Source: Branchipolynoe longqiensis (Eukaryota > Annelida > Polychaeta > Phyllodocida > Polynoidae). Taken from it: a stretch of DNA of 64,000 nt. Below, piece after piece: positions 1 to 29,632 of the stretch. Under the pieces are notes generated by a model. The model was not told the DNA's origin. It saw only the letters and a list, made by a program, of their open reading frames with translations, and did no database searches. Each line of letters starts with the position of its first letter. Position 1 is the stretch's first letter. Both the position numbers and the translations under genes were made by a program. The DNA lies in contig CM059186.1 in NCBI GenBank assembly GCA_030323885.1, forward strand, positions 23,269,849 to 23,333,848, read 5' to 3'.

Positions 1-140
1 CCACAGGCTTCTGCAGTAACAAGTTCTATTAAATTGACCTCGTATTTATTTCCTTCTATGTGGCGACAAATCTTTAATAAATGCAGCAGTATCTAAATTA
101 GATATGTAGTATCAAATCTAGGTCAGTGGACTGTGCAGCT
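1..140 (+). mobile_element. TTAA-family MITE, right-hand part (cut by window edge)
   Basis: The first bases match the right half of the MITE seen intact at 4532-4858 (cttctgcagtaac, tatgtggcgacaaat, taagttagat, then gactgtgcagct) and end at a TTAA at 141-144. The left half lies outside the window. Noncoding and presumably mobilised in trans. Confidence 0.75.
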
Positions 141-435
141 TTAAACACACGGCATAGACATGCGTGTGTAAGCTTATTGTCAACTTGTCTGCGTGACGAT
201 TCTATTTAATGGCTAATTTATAATAACAGTAGCCGGTAATAGCTTCCTAGTTAGATCACCCTAATTGTGCAGCTGTAGTCAAATGCTACTAGAAAGATAG
301 ACTTTAAGAAGACGAGTATCATTGTATACAACCGATTGTACTAAATAATTTCATTACTCATATTTAAAGTAATACAGACTTGCCCACCTCAAATTTCCTA
401 TTTGGGTACTCCAGTTGGAAAAAAAAAATTGTCTA

Positions 436-564
436 CAGTAAAACATCCCTAACCGACCACCCCCAAAGATCGATCGCTTCCCTATATTGATCGCTTTATT
501 TGGGTCCCAACAATACCATTGTAACCATATTCTAACTCCCTAAACCGACTACCTCCCTAAACAA
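436..564 (+). mobile_element. Tigger/pogo-like MITE fragment
   Basis: It starts TA-CAGTAAAACatccct and carries the family core (gatcgatcgcttccctatattgatcg, tttgggtcccaacaatacc) seen in the intact copy at 13259-13448. The right TIR is missing or decayed after about 564. Confidence 0.65.
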
Positions 565-1605
565 TAAGTTTTTCAAGGGAGTATAATAGGCCGACTTCAG
601 AATGTTGGCGTACAAAATTGTTATTTTGTATATTGACATACTCCGGCTTAAAACTGTACAAAATACGCCAGAATTGTATGGGTAGGCAGGTCTAGTAAGA
701 TAGCCAGAGGTGTCGCGTAGTGTGTATAACATGATGGTGGTCTTTATCATTTTCATTCTGTATTAACACTTGTGTATATATATCACGTTGTAGTTATTTA
801 TTGTCACATTAAATATTATGGTTTACATGATTGGTCACCAAACGTGAAGCATTTTGAGGCAGCCAAAATAGGTAGCTTGGATGTTATCTTATATAAGATA
901 CTAAACAGCCCTACGAAGGGAGGTGTATTTTTGTTTGTGTAGATTTCTTATTCCATGACCCTCATTTTATTACGCATAATATGCCTGTGTGATTTTTGGT
1001 TCTGTATATTAATTACATTTATTTGTCATGTTAAAATCCGATCATAATTCCATCATGTCATTTTGAACAAATTACTTCCTCTCGCACAATTATCCAAGCA
1101 TGGTGGTTTATTTTGGTAGACATGGAAATGAGGAACTGGCCCTCGGGCTGAGTGGAGAGATGGGAGTATTTTGGAACAATTTCGGCTAAGAAAGTTGTAC
1201 TAGAACTTATGTGCTTAATAAGCAATTGTTTGGGTATTTTTCTTATGTATTTTTACCTTTTAGATTTATACTGCCTATTAATCTGAATAATTCTACCGGG
1301 CATTGTGTCATTTGTGGGTGCAAATTGCGATTACGGTTGGCAAGCACCTAATATGTGTACATAGGTTGTTTCCCTTAGTTTAGAATGTTGAGATTGGTAG
1401 AGGTATATGTGTTGTACAGAAAGTGGTCTGTGCTTACTCGACAGGGGAATAGAACAGTTTACACGAGGTCGTCTTTGTGTTCCAACATACGAGGAACTAC
1501 ATTACTTCAAATAAATGTGCTATTTTGTAAATAAGATTTCTGTTCGAGTATCCTTATATTACATCCTAAGACATGAGGATTTTCCCTTTTCCCATAACAG
1601 TAGTC
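565..1605. other. No gene recognised
   Basis: AT-rich intergenic DNA with frequent stops in all frames and no recognisable protein, RNA or repeat family. Confidence 0.5.
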
Positions 1606-1608
1606 TTA

Positions 1609-2135
1609 AGCCGTGTTCACACACACAACTTTAGGCCGAACTAGATGAGGCAAACTAGTGTCGTGTCCACACACGGAGCGGTTTAAGGCAGAAATCGATA
1701 TCTGCGCATGAGCAAGTCCATACTAACCAGCACCAGTTTCGGTTAGTCGACGTCGCCACGAGAGAGTGTGGGTTCGACCTAGATATGCATGGACTGAATC
1801 GTATTGGTTTGGAACGGTCAAAACTTCTGCTGGGCAGTGAAAACCTTAAAATAAATCATGAAAAAAATATATGTGCACCTCTAGCAGGTTCATAGACCAA
1901 ATTATATTATATAGTGTGACATGCTTAATCCGCCTCAAGTAAACCGCTACTGTCCACACAGGCAAGGTGGGCCGACTTAAGCTAGTTCGGTTCATATAAG
2001 CTACCTCGCGACGCGGTTTACATGCGCCGAACTAGTTGAGGCGAATCAGCCCTAATCCGCTTCAGCGTCCCGTCCACATGGCGAATGTGAGGCGAACTAG
2101 TTGAGGCGACTTAACACCCGTGTGTGAACACAGCT
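1609..2135. mobile_element. MITE with GTGTTCACAC TIRs, copy 1
   Basis: It starts AGCCGTGTTCACAC and ends GTGTGAACACAGCT. A 3-bp TTA flanks both sides (1606-1608 and 2136-2138), fitting a target-site duplication. The interior iterates the words CGAACTAGTTGAGGCG and TTAAGC near both ends and has a unique core (gcgcatgagcaagtccatac) shared with the copies at 27.3 and 29.9 kb. No ORF. The 3-bp W-rich TSD would fit PIF/Harbinger, but that class is only an inference. Confidence 0.8.
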
Positions 2136-2138
2136 TTA

Positions 2139-2788
2139 GAGGTTCATTCAGTTTTCAACATTTTCACAATCATACAGAGTGTGCGCATACACCACGGAAG
2201 TGGTGGGAAGAGGGGTGGGGGTATGAATTTTATGATTTATAAATGTTTATCTAAACTGTCATATTCTGTGATAAAATGGTTATGCTTTACTGCTGTGTTG
2301 GGGATGGGGTATGGAAAAGTAGTACTCCTTGTAGGACTGAAAATGTTGACAACTTTAAATGACCCTCTTCATAAATATAGATTAATTTTTTAATTGGGGC
2401 TGGAAAGTAAGAAATGGCATAATTAAACTCTCTCTACGTGGAGGAAGAGTATTATATACCTTATTTAAAATGTGTCCGTTATAAAAGAATGTTCAGTGAA
2501 GTGCAAAAAAAAGGTTTTAAAACTGTCATGGGGAGTGCTGCAATGGGAACATTGTTCCTAAAGTGGTGTTTCAACTATCTAGGATCCCTCATGCAATCGC
2601 CCTATCCACGCGGCTCCTTGTCCGAGAAGTCAGCGCAACTACACTCGTTCACTGGAATCCTAAGGCTAAGGCTTAAAAAAATAAGGCTTAAAAATGATTG
2701 ATGGCCATAATGCTTACAATTACAAACATGCAGATAAAGGACCTACTTGTGTACGTGACGCCTTGCCTTAGATGCCAGTGGTAGTCAC
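2139..2788. other. No gene recognised
   Basis: AT-rich DNA; the short ORFs here look random and have no recognisable domain. Confidence 0.45.
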
Positions 2789-3378
2789 AAGGTCTATAAG
2801 GGGCCTGGAAAGTCTTCACTTGCCCCATTTCAAGGCCTTTCAAAGCCTTGAATTTAACCTATTTTGGATAATTAGTCTTGGAAAGCCTTGAATTACATAA
2901 ACTGTCCCCACTGATCTTAATAGACAATATTCACAATGCATGCGACATCTGACAGTGACGACGAACACTACAGTTGTGGGACCGTTGCCACAGTGCATAC
3001 AAAAGCTATGGAAATTACTAACTTTCAAATTCACGTATGTCAGTCAAATTTTGGGATATTTTCAAAATTCCAAAAGTATATTGCTTTTGGGTCATTGGAG
3101 CTTCCAAGAAAAATTTAATTTTCATGTTTGGACCCTTTTGAAAATTTTAGGAGGGTATCAAACTAGTCAGGCACCATTAATTCACAACGCATGTGACATC
3201 TGACGGCGACGACGAACACCACGGTTGCGGGACCGTGACCACAGCACATACATGGTAAAAATCGCCATTCCAAATGCTGATTTCGGACTAAATCCAAATG
3301 ACAATAGTCTTGAATTACTATCAAAAACAGCCTTGAAAAAGCCATGAATCCCATATCTTCACATGTGTACGGACCCTG
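2789..3378 (-). mobile_element. CAGGGTCCGTAC-TIR MITE, reverse orientation, with internal duplication
   Basis: The right end reads cacatgtgtacggaccctg, the reverse of the left TIR of the copy at 13812. The interior has the family phrases aaggccttgaatttaacc and ttggataattagtcttg. It is longer than its relatives (about 590 versus 290 bp) because a roughly 60-bp module (catgtgacatctgacggcg) occurs twice, at about 2938 and 3188. Confidence 0.6.
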
Positions 3379-4527
3379 CAATTTATGGAACAGGACGGGG
3401 CAGTATTCTTGTTTCGTCATTAAGTACAAATTAAAGTTAGGTGCACTGTAAGAAGAATACAACTTCAATGTGGGGTGGCTTCGTCGCAAGACCCAGTGTC
3501 AGCAGTATCAAAATGAACAGATTATACAAAAAAGACAATTGGAACGCCTAGTTAGTTATTTTAATCGATCGAAAGAGAATACAGTCTTAGTGCGTGTTAA
3601 CCGTTCAATAAGTAAGTATAGAGTAAATTGCTTGTAAACAGTAATTTTCAAAAGGATATACCTCTAATGTGTGTGTAAACCACAGACAATTAACATAGTT
3701 GTCACTGCTTAACACCAGTGGATCCCTATGCATGACAATATGCATTGCTTTTCCCTGGCACTTACTCTACTTTCCACTATCTTCGCTATTGCTATTTAAT
3801 CATATTTTATTAACCATGCAGAGAAATTTGCTTAAAAAAACAGTTACGAGGAAGAAGAAAACAAAAGATTCTCCACAAAGTCCAGCCATGTGAAGAACAT
3901 TCTACATTAATTTAAGTTAAATTAAATATATCTGCACTATATACACACCTGTTTTCCCAACAATTACATATTAACAGTGAATTGGAATTAAGACACTGAA
4001 ATAACTGAACAAATCTAATTGCTACAATTTAACAAACGAAGGATATGATTTGAATTCGGTTCCTGGCTCATTGAAATAACATGCTTCTTAAAAAAACAAT
4101 AGGTGATGCAATATTTTAGAAACAAAACAGCTTACCTAGTCTTCAAAATACTGGACAGAATGTGTGTGTGTAAATAAAAAATAAAAACGTATTCGTATAG
4201 ATTGGCTTATTAGTGTACAAGTTACAATTGCTTGCACATAAATCATTATATAAAATTACACAGGGTGTGAATTGAACGAATAAGCCAAAGTAGCGTAATG
4301 ATTAGGCCCTACCACTAGAGGGTTTAAGCTGTCGAAGCGGTGGTGGGGGGGGGGGGGGGTATATGGGTGTTAGAAGGAATACTGTGAAGGTGCACCATGC
4401 GTAATGTTCTCAGTGATGGTGCATCATGCGTAATATGTTTTCAGTATTATAAGGTAATCACCACAGCGTCATTAACAACAAATTTTAACCAGCGCATTTG
4501 AAATCGAAACAACATACTCCACACAGC
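3379..4527. other. No gene recognised
   Basis: AT-rich DNA with no supported gene. It contains a poly-G run near 4343-4359 and a short direct repeat (ggtgcaccatgcgtaat / ggtgcatcatgcgtaat) near 4390-4435. Confidence 0.45.
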
Positions 4528-4531
4528 TTAA

Positions 4532-4858
4532 AGCGGCATAGTCCGATGGTTTTGAGTTTCTGTAATTTTCTGAGATAAACATATTAGCGTGATCGCTATA
4601 ATTTATCTCACCGTTTTAAGTCATTTATATTTTAAATGGCTTTTGAAGTATTTGAAGTGCAAACATGCACAATTAATTTTGGCAAGAATGCCAAAACTGA
4701 CAACATAGGCTTCTGCAGTAACATGTTCTATCAAATTGTCTTCTATGTGGCGACAAATGTTTAATAAGTGCACCTGTACCCAAGTTAGATAGGCAGAATC
4801 AAATCTAGATAATTGTTTTGGTTTTGAAAATTTGATGTTTTTATCGGACTATGCAGCT
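4532..4858 (+). mobile_element. TTAA-family MITE, full-length copy
   Basis: A 327-bp noncoding element with left end agcggcatagtccgatgg and right end atcggactatgcagct, flanked by TTAA on both sides (4528-4531 and 4859-4862). It serves as the reference copy for the family. TTAA duplication is the hallmark of the piggyBac superfamily; the terminal sequence itself is not a canonical piggyBac CCY end. Confidence 0.85.
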
Positions 4859-4904
4859 TTAATAAATGCATGTGCAACACAAGATGAAACAAGACAAAAA
4901 TTAC

Positions 4905-5032
4905 ACGCACATATATATATAATTTTATATGTATTTTATATATGTGATATATATATATGTATTTTATATACCTGTAATATATATCAAATACATACATATG
5001 TATGGGGGTATTATATATATATACATATATAT
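4905..5032. repeat. AT-rich (TA)n/(ATATAC)n microsatellite
   Basis: Low-complexity ATATAT/ATAC repeats. The tyrosine- and isoleucine-rich ORFs here on both strands are artefacts of the repeat. Confidence 0.85.
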
Positions 5033-5415
5033 TAAAACCACTAGAAGTGTTCAGAAAGCACCAGACATGATAGTGATTAATTGCGCGACGACACCCACTG
5101 GGTACACCACCCCAGCAACCACATCGACCACGTGGCGGGCACTTGGACAGCAGTGCTGCCCCCTAGAGAGTGACTACAGTACCAGCACGGTCCCTACTTG
5201 AAACGGTTGGGTCGGAGTAGACATCACCACCCAACGACCACGCCTGATATGACGCTATACTTTGTCCTGAACAGGAGCAATTTCTTGGTGCCAGCATGGC
5301 GCTGGGTTTTTTCCACACAACAGGTCCCACTGCGCCCCCTACATCCCACACAAGTGTGTCCGCAACTACACGGATCGAACCCACGTGGCAGTCTTCTTTT
5401 TTTTTTTGTCGCATC

Positions 5416-5978
5416 AAAGTTGCATAATCCGATGGTTTTTGAGTTTCTTGCCTTTTTGTTCTTCTTAAAAAAAAAAAAAAAGGTTCATCCTTATAATCTA
5501 CTTTACCGTAGTCTGAAATAACTTTCATTTTTAAGAGTTAAACCCTTGTTGAGTCAAACCAATGACTTAAAAAATGATACTTATACTACTTAGCCTGGTG
5601 CTCGGCATTATTAGTGTAGGGCAAGGAGCAATGGAATGAGGAAGACCAATTATCTGCGATTGAAATTTCCCCTGCTTAATCAAATAATGTAGACACAAAA
5701 ATTATTTAAAAAAAATAAAATTCTAGGCGATATTTGAAGTGAAAACATGCCAAATTAATTTTGGTGCATTCACTGAAAACTGGTCATCATAGGATTCAGC
5801 AGTTACAGGTTTTTATTCAATTGATTCAGCATTGCCATCTATGCAGTAAAAAAACAAAAAAAGGGGGGGAAAAGGAGTTTTATATGTGCACCAGTATCCA
5901 AGTTGTATATGTAGGATCACATTTAAATAAGTGTTTTCGCTTTAGAAATTTTTTATCTTTTCATCAGATTATGCAACT
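5416..5978 (+). mobile_element. TTAA-family MITE split by a SINE fragment
   Basis: The left TIR is aagttgcataatccgatgg and the right end is atcagattatgcaact followed by TTAA. The left part stops near 5548, where a SINE body fragment begins (gagtcaaaccaatgactta ... tggtgctcggcatta, about 5549-5640). The MITE resumes near 5730. Confidence 0.7.
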
Positions 5979-6461
5979 TTAAACACAGAATGCGCTGGGA
6001 ACCGTTATTATAAATTCTAATACACATGAATAGTATTGCCAATTGAACAATATTCATCATCATCATCACATGGGGAGTTATGGCTGTGTTGTGAAAATAG
6101 TACTGACCGTATGCTATACGTCTTGTACAAAACTAATAGTGTAGGATTTTAGTATATCAGAATACCACCAATGTATATATTCCACTACGTATAAAGTTTA
6201 CTTGAATACCCATTGTACTTCAGGGTAGGGACAAACCGTAGTATGTTATCAATATGGCGAGGCATTAGCAGGTACATTAGTACGAAGCACTGAGTTACTT
6301 CAGTTCGTGAGCAGGCGCTACTTCTGCATGATGCTGAGATTATAATTCACCACTCAGTCAAGTTCACTCAAGTCGAGAGAGATGTGAGCTTGGAAGGTCC
6401 AGGCTTTGCAGTTGTTAATATGTAACAACTGTTATCCAAAACAAAACTTTTTAATTGTTAA

Positions 6462-6781
6462 AAGTTGCATAGTCCGGTGGTTTTGAGTTTCTGTCATTTT
6501 CAGAGATAAAGATATTAGGTCATAATCTACCTTGCATTAGCTTGAAGTAACTTTGATTCAAAATGGCCAACTATTTGACATGCAAATATGCCAAATTAGT
6601 TTTGGCAACCATAGGCTTCTGAAGAAACAGGTTTTTTAACTATTAAATTGCCTCAGTGTCCCCTTCTATGTGGTGACAAGTTCTTAATAAGTGCACCAGT
6701 ACCTAAGTTAGATATGTAAAATCAAATTTAGATAATTGTTTTGGTTTTGAAAATTTGATGTTTCCATCGGACTATGCAGCT
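6462..6781 (+). mobile_element. TTAA-family MITE, full-length copy
   Basis: Left end aagttgcatagtccggtgg preceded by TTAA (6458-6461); right end tcggactatgcagct followed by TTAA (6782-6785). About 320 bp, noncoding. Confidence 0.85.
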
Positions 6782-7120
6782 TTAATTAAAAGCCCTCTGA
6801 CGTCGGCCTAAGCTGTAACTCCCTCCCAGCAGCTTTACAAATATGTCCACATTAATAATAATAATTTAAAAAATAAAAGTTACGCATTAAAAAAATACCA
6901 ATTACAATATCATTTCCAGTCTCAGCGAAAAACAACTGGTTGGTCTTGTCACAGCAGGGTTCCTGAGATGGAGGTTGGGTCTAAAATCTTTTTATTCAAT
7001 TTCTTTTTTTTAAATGCTGCAGCTCACTCACCACCTAAGGGCTTCTAATATAAAGTGCACACATATTCAGCATCCAATGCAGGTAATGGGGTGCCATAAT
7101 GACAGATTAGTTGACAGATG

Positions 7121-7251
7121 GCGCTCATGTTACATTTGGTGTAGTTGACTGGCACCCATGCCATGCTTAACTGGTTCAGCTAGTCGATAGGTAGCGCTCA
7201 TTTTACATTGGGTGTAATCAACTGGAACCCATGCCGTACATAACTGGTTAA
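7121..7251 (+). repeat. 73-bp tandem duplication
   Basis: The block gcgctcatgttacatttggt ... cccatgccatgcttaactgg repeats 73 bp later with mismatches (gcgctcattttacattgggt). It lies in the 3' flank of the cathepsin F gene; no function is evident. Confidence 0.7.
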
Positions 7252-7861
7252 GTTCCACCCTCCTGCTGCGCAGAAAAGCACAAGTACTCACGGGAAGCCC
7301 ATCACTCGAATAACACATTGCAGCAAGTTCTCACAAATAAATTGGCGATGCAAGTTTGTTGCAGAAAACCATTGACACCATAGCAAGGAAAACAATTGTT
7401 GGAATACAAATAACGTTTCATCTGAGTTTTGCAACAATATTTGAATAGTGTGATGTATGGGATCACAAGCCAGGTTCAATGATAACACTGCGAAGAGCGC
7501 TGCAGTGTGTGAGGTTCCCACTGCGGTGAAACAGTCACAGGATCATGAGCCATGTGCGAGAACACTACTCAGTGAAACCGTGACGCCCATGAAGTGTGCA
7601 AATTTTCTTTCCTAACAGGACTTGATTGGAAATCCAAATCTGGCACCAGTCGTGCATAAATTTGTGAGATCAGGTCAAACAGTACAAACGCAGGGCGACC
7701 AGTCGAATACAGCCAATGCTACATTGACGCCCATAATTTCTCCACAGCGGCCTCTGTCGGATTAGTACCCCATTACTCAGACGCTCAGCACGTGACGCCC
7801 TCTGGTAGTGACGGTGGTTGTGACTCCCTCTGGTGGTGCGTGGTGGCAACCAGCAACTGGC

Positions 7862-25677
<17,816 letters not shown>

Positions 25678-25804
25678 TTTGTCTTCTTGTTGTTGTTGAT
25701 GAAAAGTCCCCGAGAACGTCGATAATTCACGCCCCCTATCTGCGGTTAGAGATGTCTTGATGATGTCATGGTCGGTCATGTGCCTCAAAGATACTCCGAA
25801 AGCC

Positions 25805-25965
25805 GTGTAAGATGTGACATTACTACATTACCATTCCAGCCGCGAGGTGCATTGTGGGATGCGTAGAAGAAAAACAAACCCGCGAGAAGCACATGGCACA
25901 TGCTATTACACTGTGTGCAGCTATGAAATGTGCTAGTTTCAGCTCATCTCAGCTCTTGTTTGAAA
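25805..25965. repeat. Dispersed repeat upstream of CTSF
   Basis: The reverse complement shares about 120 bp (gctgaaactagcacatttca, gcatgtgccatgtgct, catcccacaatgcacc) with 32660-32790. It lies 130-290 bp upstream of the CTSF start codon. Confidence 0.75.
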
Positions 25966-25970
25966 CATAA

Positions 25971-26470
25971 NNNNNNNNNNNNNNNNNNNNNNNNNNNNNN
26001 NNNNNNNNNNNNNNNNNNNNNNNNNNNNNNNNNNNNNNNNNNNNNNNNNNNNNNNNNNNNNNNNNNNNNNNNNNNNNNNNNNNNNNNNNNNNNNNNNNNN
26101 NNNNNNNNNNNNNNNNNNNNNNNNNNNNNNNNNNNNNNNNNNNNNNNNNNNNNNNNNNNNNNNNNNNNNNNNNNNNNNNNNNNNNNNNNNNNNNNNNNNN
26201 NNNNNNNNNNNNNNNNNNNNNNNNNNNNNNNNNNNNNNNNNNNNNNNNNNNNNNNNNNNNNNNNNNNNNNNNNNNNNNNNNNNNNNNNNNNNNNNNNNNN
26301 NNNNNNNNNNNNNNNNNNNNNNNNNNNNNNNNNNNNNNNNNNNNNNNNNNNNNNNNNNNNNNNNNNNNNNNNNNNNNNNNNNNNNNNNNNNNNNNNNNNN
26401 NNNNNNNNNNNNNNNNNNNNNNNNNNNNNNNNNNNNNNNNNNNNNNNNNNNNNNNNNNNNNNNNNNNNNN
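25971..26470. other. Assembly gap (500 N)
   Basis: Exactly 500 unknown bases, likely a placeholder length. ORFs across it are meaningless. Confidence 1.
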
Positions 26471-26584
26471 TCTGGTGACCATGTCTGATCTGAATTCCCT
26501 GAACTGAGCCACCATGACGTTCTGCATGGCTTCCAGCATCGTGTCGACTACTTCTGTAGTGGGTGCGTGTTGTTGGTGCTGGCG
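26471..26584 (-). other. Open coding-like fragment at gap edge
   Basis: On the minus strand, after a possible ttaacag acceptor, an open frame reads RQHQQHAPTTEVVDTMLEAM and then QNVMVAQFREFRSDM into the gap. Composition suggests a helical protein, possibly retroelement gag or a host exon. Not identifiable. Confidence 0.3.
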
Positions 26585-26593
26585 CTGTTAACT

Positions 26594-26720
26594 AATGTTT
26601 TGCACTGCGCGTAACGGCAAACTCAAGGCTTGTTCAACAATGACCGCGAGAGGCGCCACTGTAGCCTATGTTACTGATTTTCGCGGGAGTTGTCCCTCTC
26701 ATCTATATACACGCTCTCTG
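26594..26720. mobile_element. Right end of the CAGAGAGCGTG long-TIR element
   Basis: Contains actgcgcgtaacggcaaact, gagttgtccctctcatct and terminal tatacacgctctctg, matching the right end of the element at 34724-35564. Confidence 0.7.
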
Positions 26721-26743
26721 CCTGAAGTTACTACGGCAACCAT

Positions 26744-26999
26744 GGCCGCGTTCAGGGTACGTCGGGGCGATACTTTTTGGCCTATTTGCATTCAGGGTGC
26801 GTTCTGGCGATGCCTCCCTTTTCAGATAAGAGACAAAAAGCGCCTCGAAAATGGCCGCCGTATCCAGTGGTTTCAGCCTATCACAGCACAGCTTTCCCAT
26901 TGCAAATTTTCGAGACAACCAACTGCTTTTGCCGTTCAGACTGGCGTGACGTCATGCCCGTCACTGAGGCGCCGCCGAGACGGACTCTGAACGCGGCCC
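26744..26999. mobile_element. GGGCCGCGTTCAGG-type MITE
   Basis: Left ggccgcgttcagggtacg; right gacggactctgaacgcggcc. The core carries gacaaaaagcgcctcgaaaa and ggtttcagcctatcacagc. Confidence 0.75.
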
Positions 27000-27298
27000 T
27001 GGCGATACTACATGTGGTGGGGTTGCGGCCTATGGCCTTGCGATATATGAAAAACGTTTAAACAAATCATAACCCCTTGCGGTGAGCAAAAAACCGTGAG
27101 GTCGCCACACGGTCACCTTATCCTACCATACGATCGCTACACGGTTTTGGCAATTTGGGGACTTTTTTTACTTAAGCATTAATAATATATGTGCCTCAGC
27201 GCTGATAAAATGTATGTTCAGATGAATAACATATTAACAACAAAAACAACTACTTAACACGGTTTAATGCGTTCACACGTGCAACTTAAGCCGACTTA

Positions 27299-27871
27299 AG
27301 CTGTGTTTACTCAGGCAATTGTAAGCCGACTTAGACAAAGCGAAATAAATTAAGCGAATTAGTGTCGTGTCCACACATGCAGTACTTTTAGCCAGAAATC
27401 GATATCTGCGCATGAGCAAGTCCATACTAACCAGCGCCAGTTTCGGTTAGTCGACGTCACCAAGAGAGAGTGTGGGTTCGACCTAGATATGTATGGACTG
27501 AATCATATTGTTTTGGAACGATCAAAACTTCTGCTGGGTAGTGAAAACCTAAAAATAAATGATGAAAACCTAAAAATAAATGATGAAAAATATCTGCGCG
27601 CAGCTAGCGGTTTCATAGACTAAATTCTATAATATGCGCTTTTGTTCGACCGGAAAATCAACAAATTCAGGTCTCGACTGCGCATGCGTGTGACGTGCTT
27701 AAGCTAGTTCGCTTTATATAACCTACCTCGCGACATGGTCTACATAAAGTGAATAATATGAATCGAATCAGCCCTAATCCGCCTCAGAGTCGCGTCCACA
27801 CGGCGAATGTGAGCCGAACTAGACAAGGCAAATTATTTGAGGCGGCTTAACTCGCCCGTGTAAACAGGGCT
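27299..27871. mobile_element. GTGTTCACAC-family MITE nested in an older relative
   Basis: agctgtgtttactcaggcaa at left and cccgtgtaaacagggct at right. The flanks continue a second element of the same family (cacacgtgcaacttaagcc before; tctaaatcggttcaac after, to about 28045), so this is a self-nested insertion. Confidence 0.7.
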
Positions 27872-28102
27872 TAAGTCTAAATCGGTTCAACTAATCTACC
27901 TCATGAACTGATTTACATGAAGCAAACTAGTTGAGTCAACTTAGCGCTAAATCATTTTAGTTGGATGTTCATGCTCATTTTAAGCCGGGCTAGGTAATTC
28001 AAATTACTTAAGCCGGTTTAACGTATATGTGTGGAGAGGCTTATGTTAAAGAAGAGATGGACTTCTCAAGGTGTCAAGCCATTTGAAGTGCATAGTATTT
28101 AA

Positions 28103-28589
28103 GTTTCATAATCCAGTAGTTTTGAACTTCTGCCATATTTTCTACATAACTAGGCCTATAGTAGTCTGACTGATAGAATCTACTTTGCTTTAGGTTGAAT
28201 TAATTTTAATTTTAAAGTTTTAACTTTGGAAATATTTAAATAATTGAACAAATGCAAAATTAACTTTGGTACGCACTAAAATGCTGATAGTTTCCACGTA
28301 CCATAAATAATTGACAACACAACGAGCATCACAATGTCTCCAAGTGACTATGATCCAGGTTGTACAAACTGGGTAACCGTCTTTACGTAGTTAGAATTAT
28401 GAATCCAAACAATCGTAAACGGTCAGTTTGCCAAAACTAATTTTCCAGGTTTGCACTCAAAATATCTCATAAGTTTACCATTTAAAATAAAAGTAACTTT
28501 GAACTAATGTAAAGTAGATACTAGTGATCAATCTAATATATTTATCTCGGAAAAAATACAGAAATTAAAAACCATCGGACTATGCAACT
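28103..28589. mobile_element. Fold-back derivative of the TTAA-family MITE
   Basis: The first ~200 bp match the MITE left half (ataatccagtagttttgaac ...); the last ~190 bp are the reverse complement of another left half (ending catcggactatgcaact). About 130 bp of unrelated sequence separates the arms. TTAA on both sides. Confidence 0.7.
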
Positions 28590-28590
28590 T

Positions 28591-28720
28591 TAAATAAATA
28601 GGGGGACAATATCCCTCCTTGACGTACACCATTACTGACCTCGAAGGGTTCTGACATGGCATCACCCCACCTGACTACCATTGATTGGTGCGAATACCAA
28701 AATATTAATATCCTGATTAG
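28591..28720 (-). pseudogene. Non-LTR retrotransposon RT fragment (duplicate copy)
   Basis: Encodes ILIFWYSHQSMVVRWGDAMS and FEVSNGVRQGGILSP, the RT motif NGVRQGGILSPYLF. Identical to part of 29633-29940; part of duplicated block B. Confidence 0.8.
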
Positions 28721-28939
28721 AATTAATTTTAATTTTAAAGTTTTAACTTTGGAAATATTTAAATAATTGAACAAATGCAAAATTAACTTTGGTACGCACT
28801 AAAATGCTGATAGTGTTTCCACGTACCATAAATAATTGACAACACAACGAGCATCACAATGTCTCCAAGTGACTATGATCCAGTGAAATCACCATAGATA
28901 AATTAGTGTCATGGGTGTGATGAAAATGGGAAATACTGT

Positions 28940-29011
28940 GCCTAGAGCGGGACTCGAACCCACATCTCTTTGCATTCCAGGCCAGTGTGCTAACCATTAC
29001 ACCACCTAGGC
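28940..29011 (-). tRNA. tRNA-like sequence (pseudo-tRNA or SINE head), copy 1
   Basis: On the minus strand: gcctaggtggtgtaatggtt (acceptor and D arm resembling tRNA-Gln), T-arm gtgggttcgagtcccgc and acceptor tctaggc pairing with gcctagg. The anticodon stem does not pair properly, so it is probably not functional. Confidence 0.4.
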
Positions 29012-29234
29012 TCCCTGTTATCTACACACTACCCATGCCTATCTGTCTATGTGGTTACTTGCCTGAGAGGTCAGTGCAGACCACTACACTCGTCCCCCTG
29101 GAATTGTAAATCTTTTAATACTTACAATTACATACATACAGGCAATGCACTAACACATACACAGGGTAGGTTCAACAACCATACAGCGCGAAGCTTGTAT
29201 AGGATCCTGGGTGTGATGAAAATGGGAAATACTG

Positions 29235-29307
29235 TGCCTAGAGCGGGACTCGAACCCACATCTCTTTGCATTCTGGGCCAGTGTGCTAACCATTACACCA
29301 CCTAGGC
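29235..29307 (-). tRNA. tRNA-like sequence, copy 2
   Basis: Second copy of the tRNA-like unit within duplicated block C, differing in the anticodon region (ggcccagaatgc). Same reservation about the anticodon stem. Confidence 0.4.
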
Positions 29308-29632
29308 TCCCTGTTATCTACACACTACCCATGCCTATCTGTCTATGTGGTTACTTGCCTGAGAGGTCAGTGCAGACCACTACACTAGTAACCAGGTTGT
29401 ACAAACTGGGTAACCATCTTTACGTAGTTAGAATTATGAATCCAAACAATCGTAAACGGTCAGTTTGCCAAAACTAATTTTCCAGGTTTGCACTCAAAAT
29501 ATCTCAAAAGTTTACCATTTAAAATAAAAGTAACTTTGAACTAATGTAAAGTAGATACTAGTGATCAATCTAATATATTTATCTCGGAAAAAATACAGAA
29601 ATTAAAAACCATCGGACTATGCAACTTTAAAT

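Noticed and set aside
25930..26539. ORFs spanning the first N run
   Set aside because: N bases are read as open codons; only 26471-26584 has real sequence, kept as a low-confidence fragment.
28940..29307. Functional tRNA genes
   Set aside because: Acceptor and T arms pair, but the anticodon stem does not in either copy, and both sit in a duplicated repeat block.
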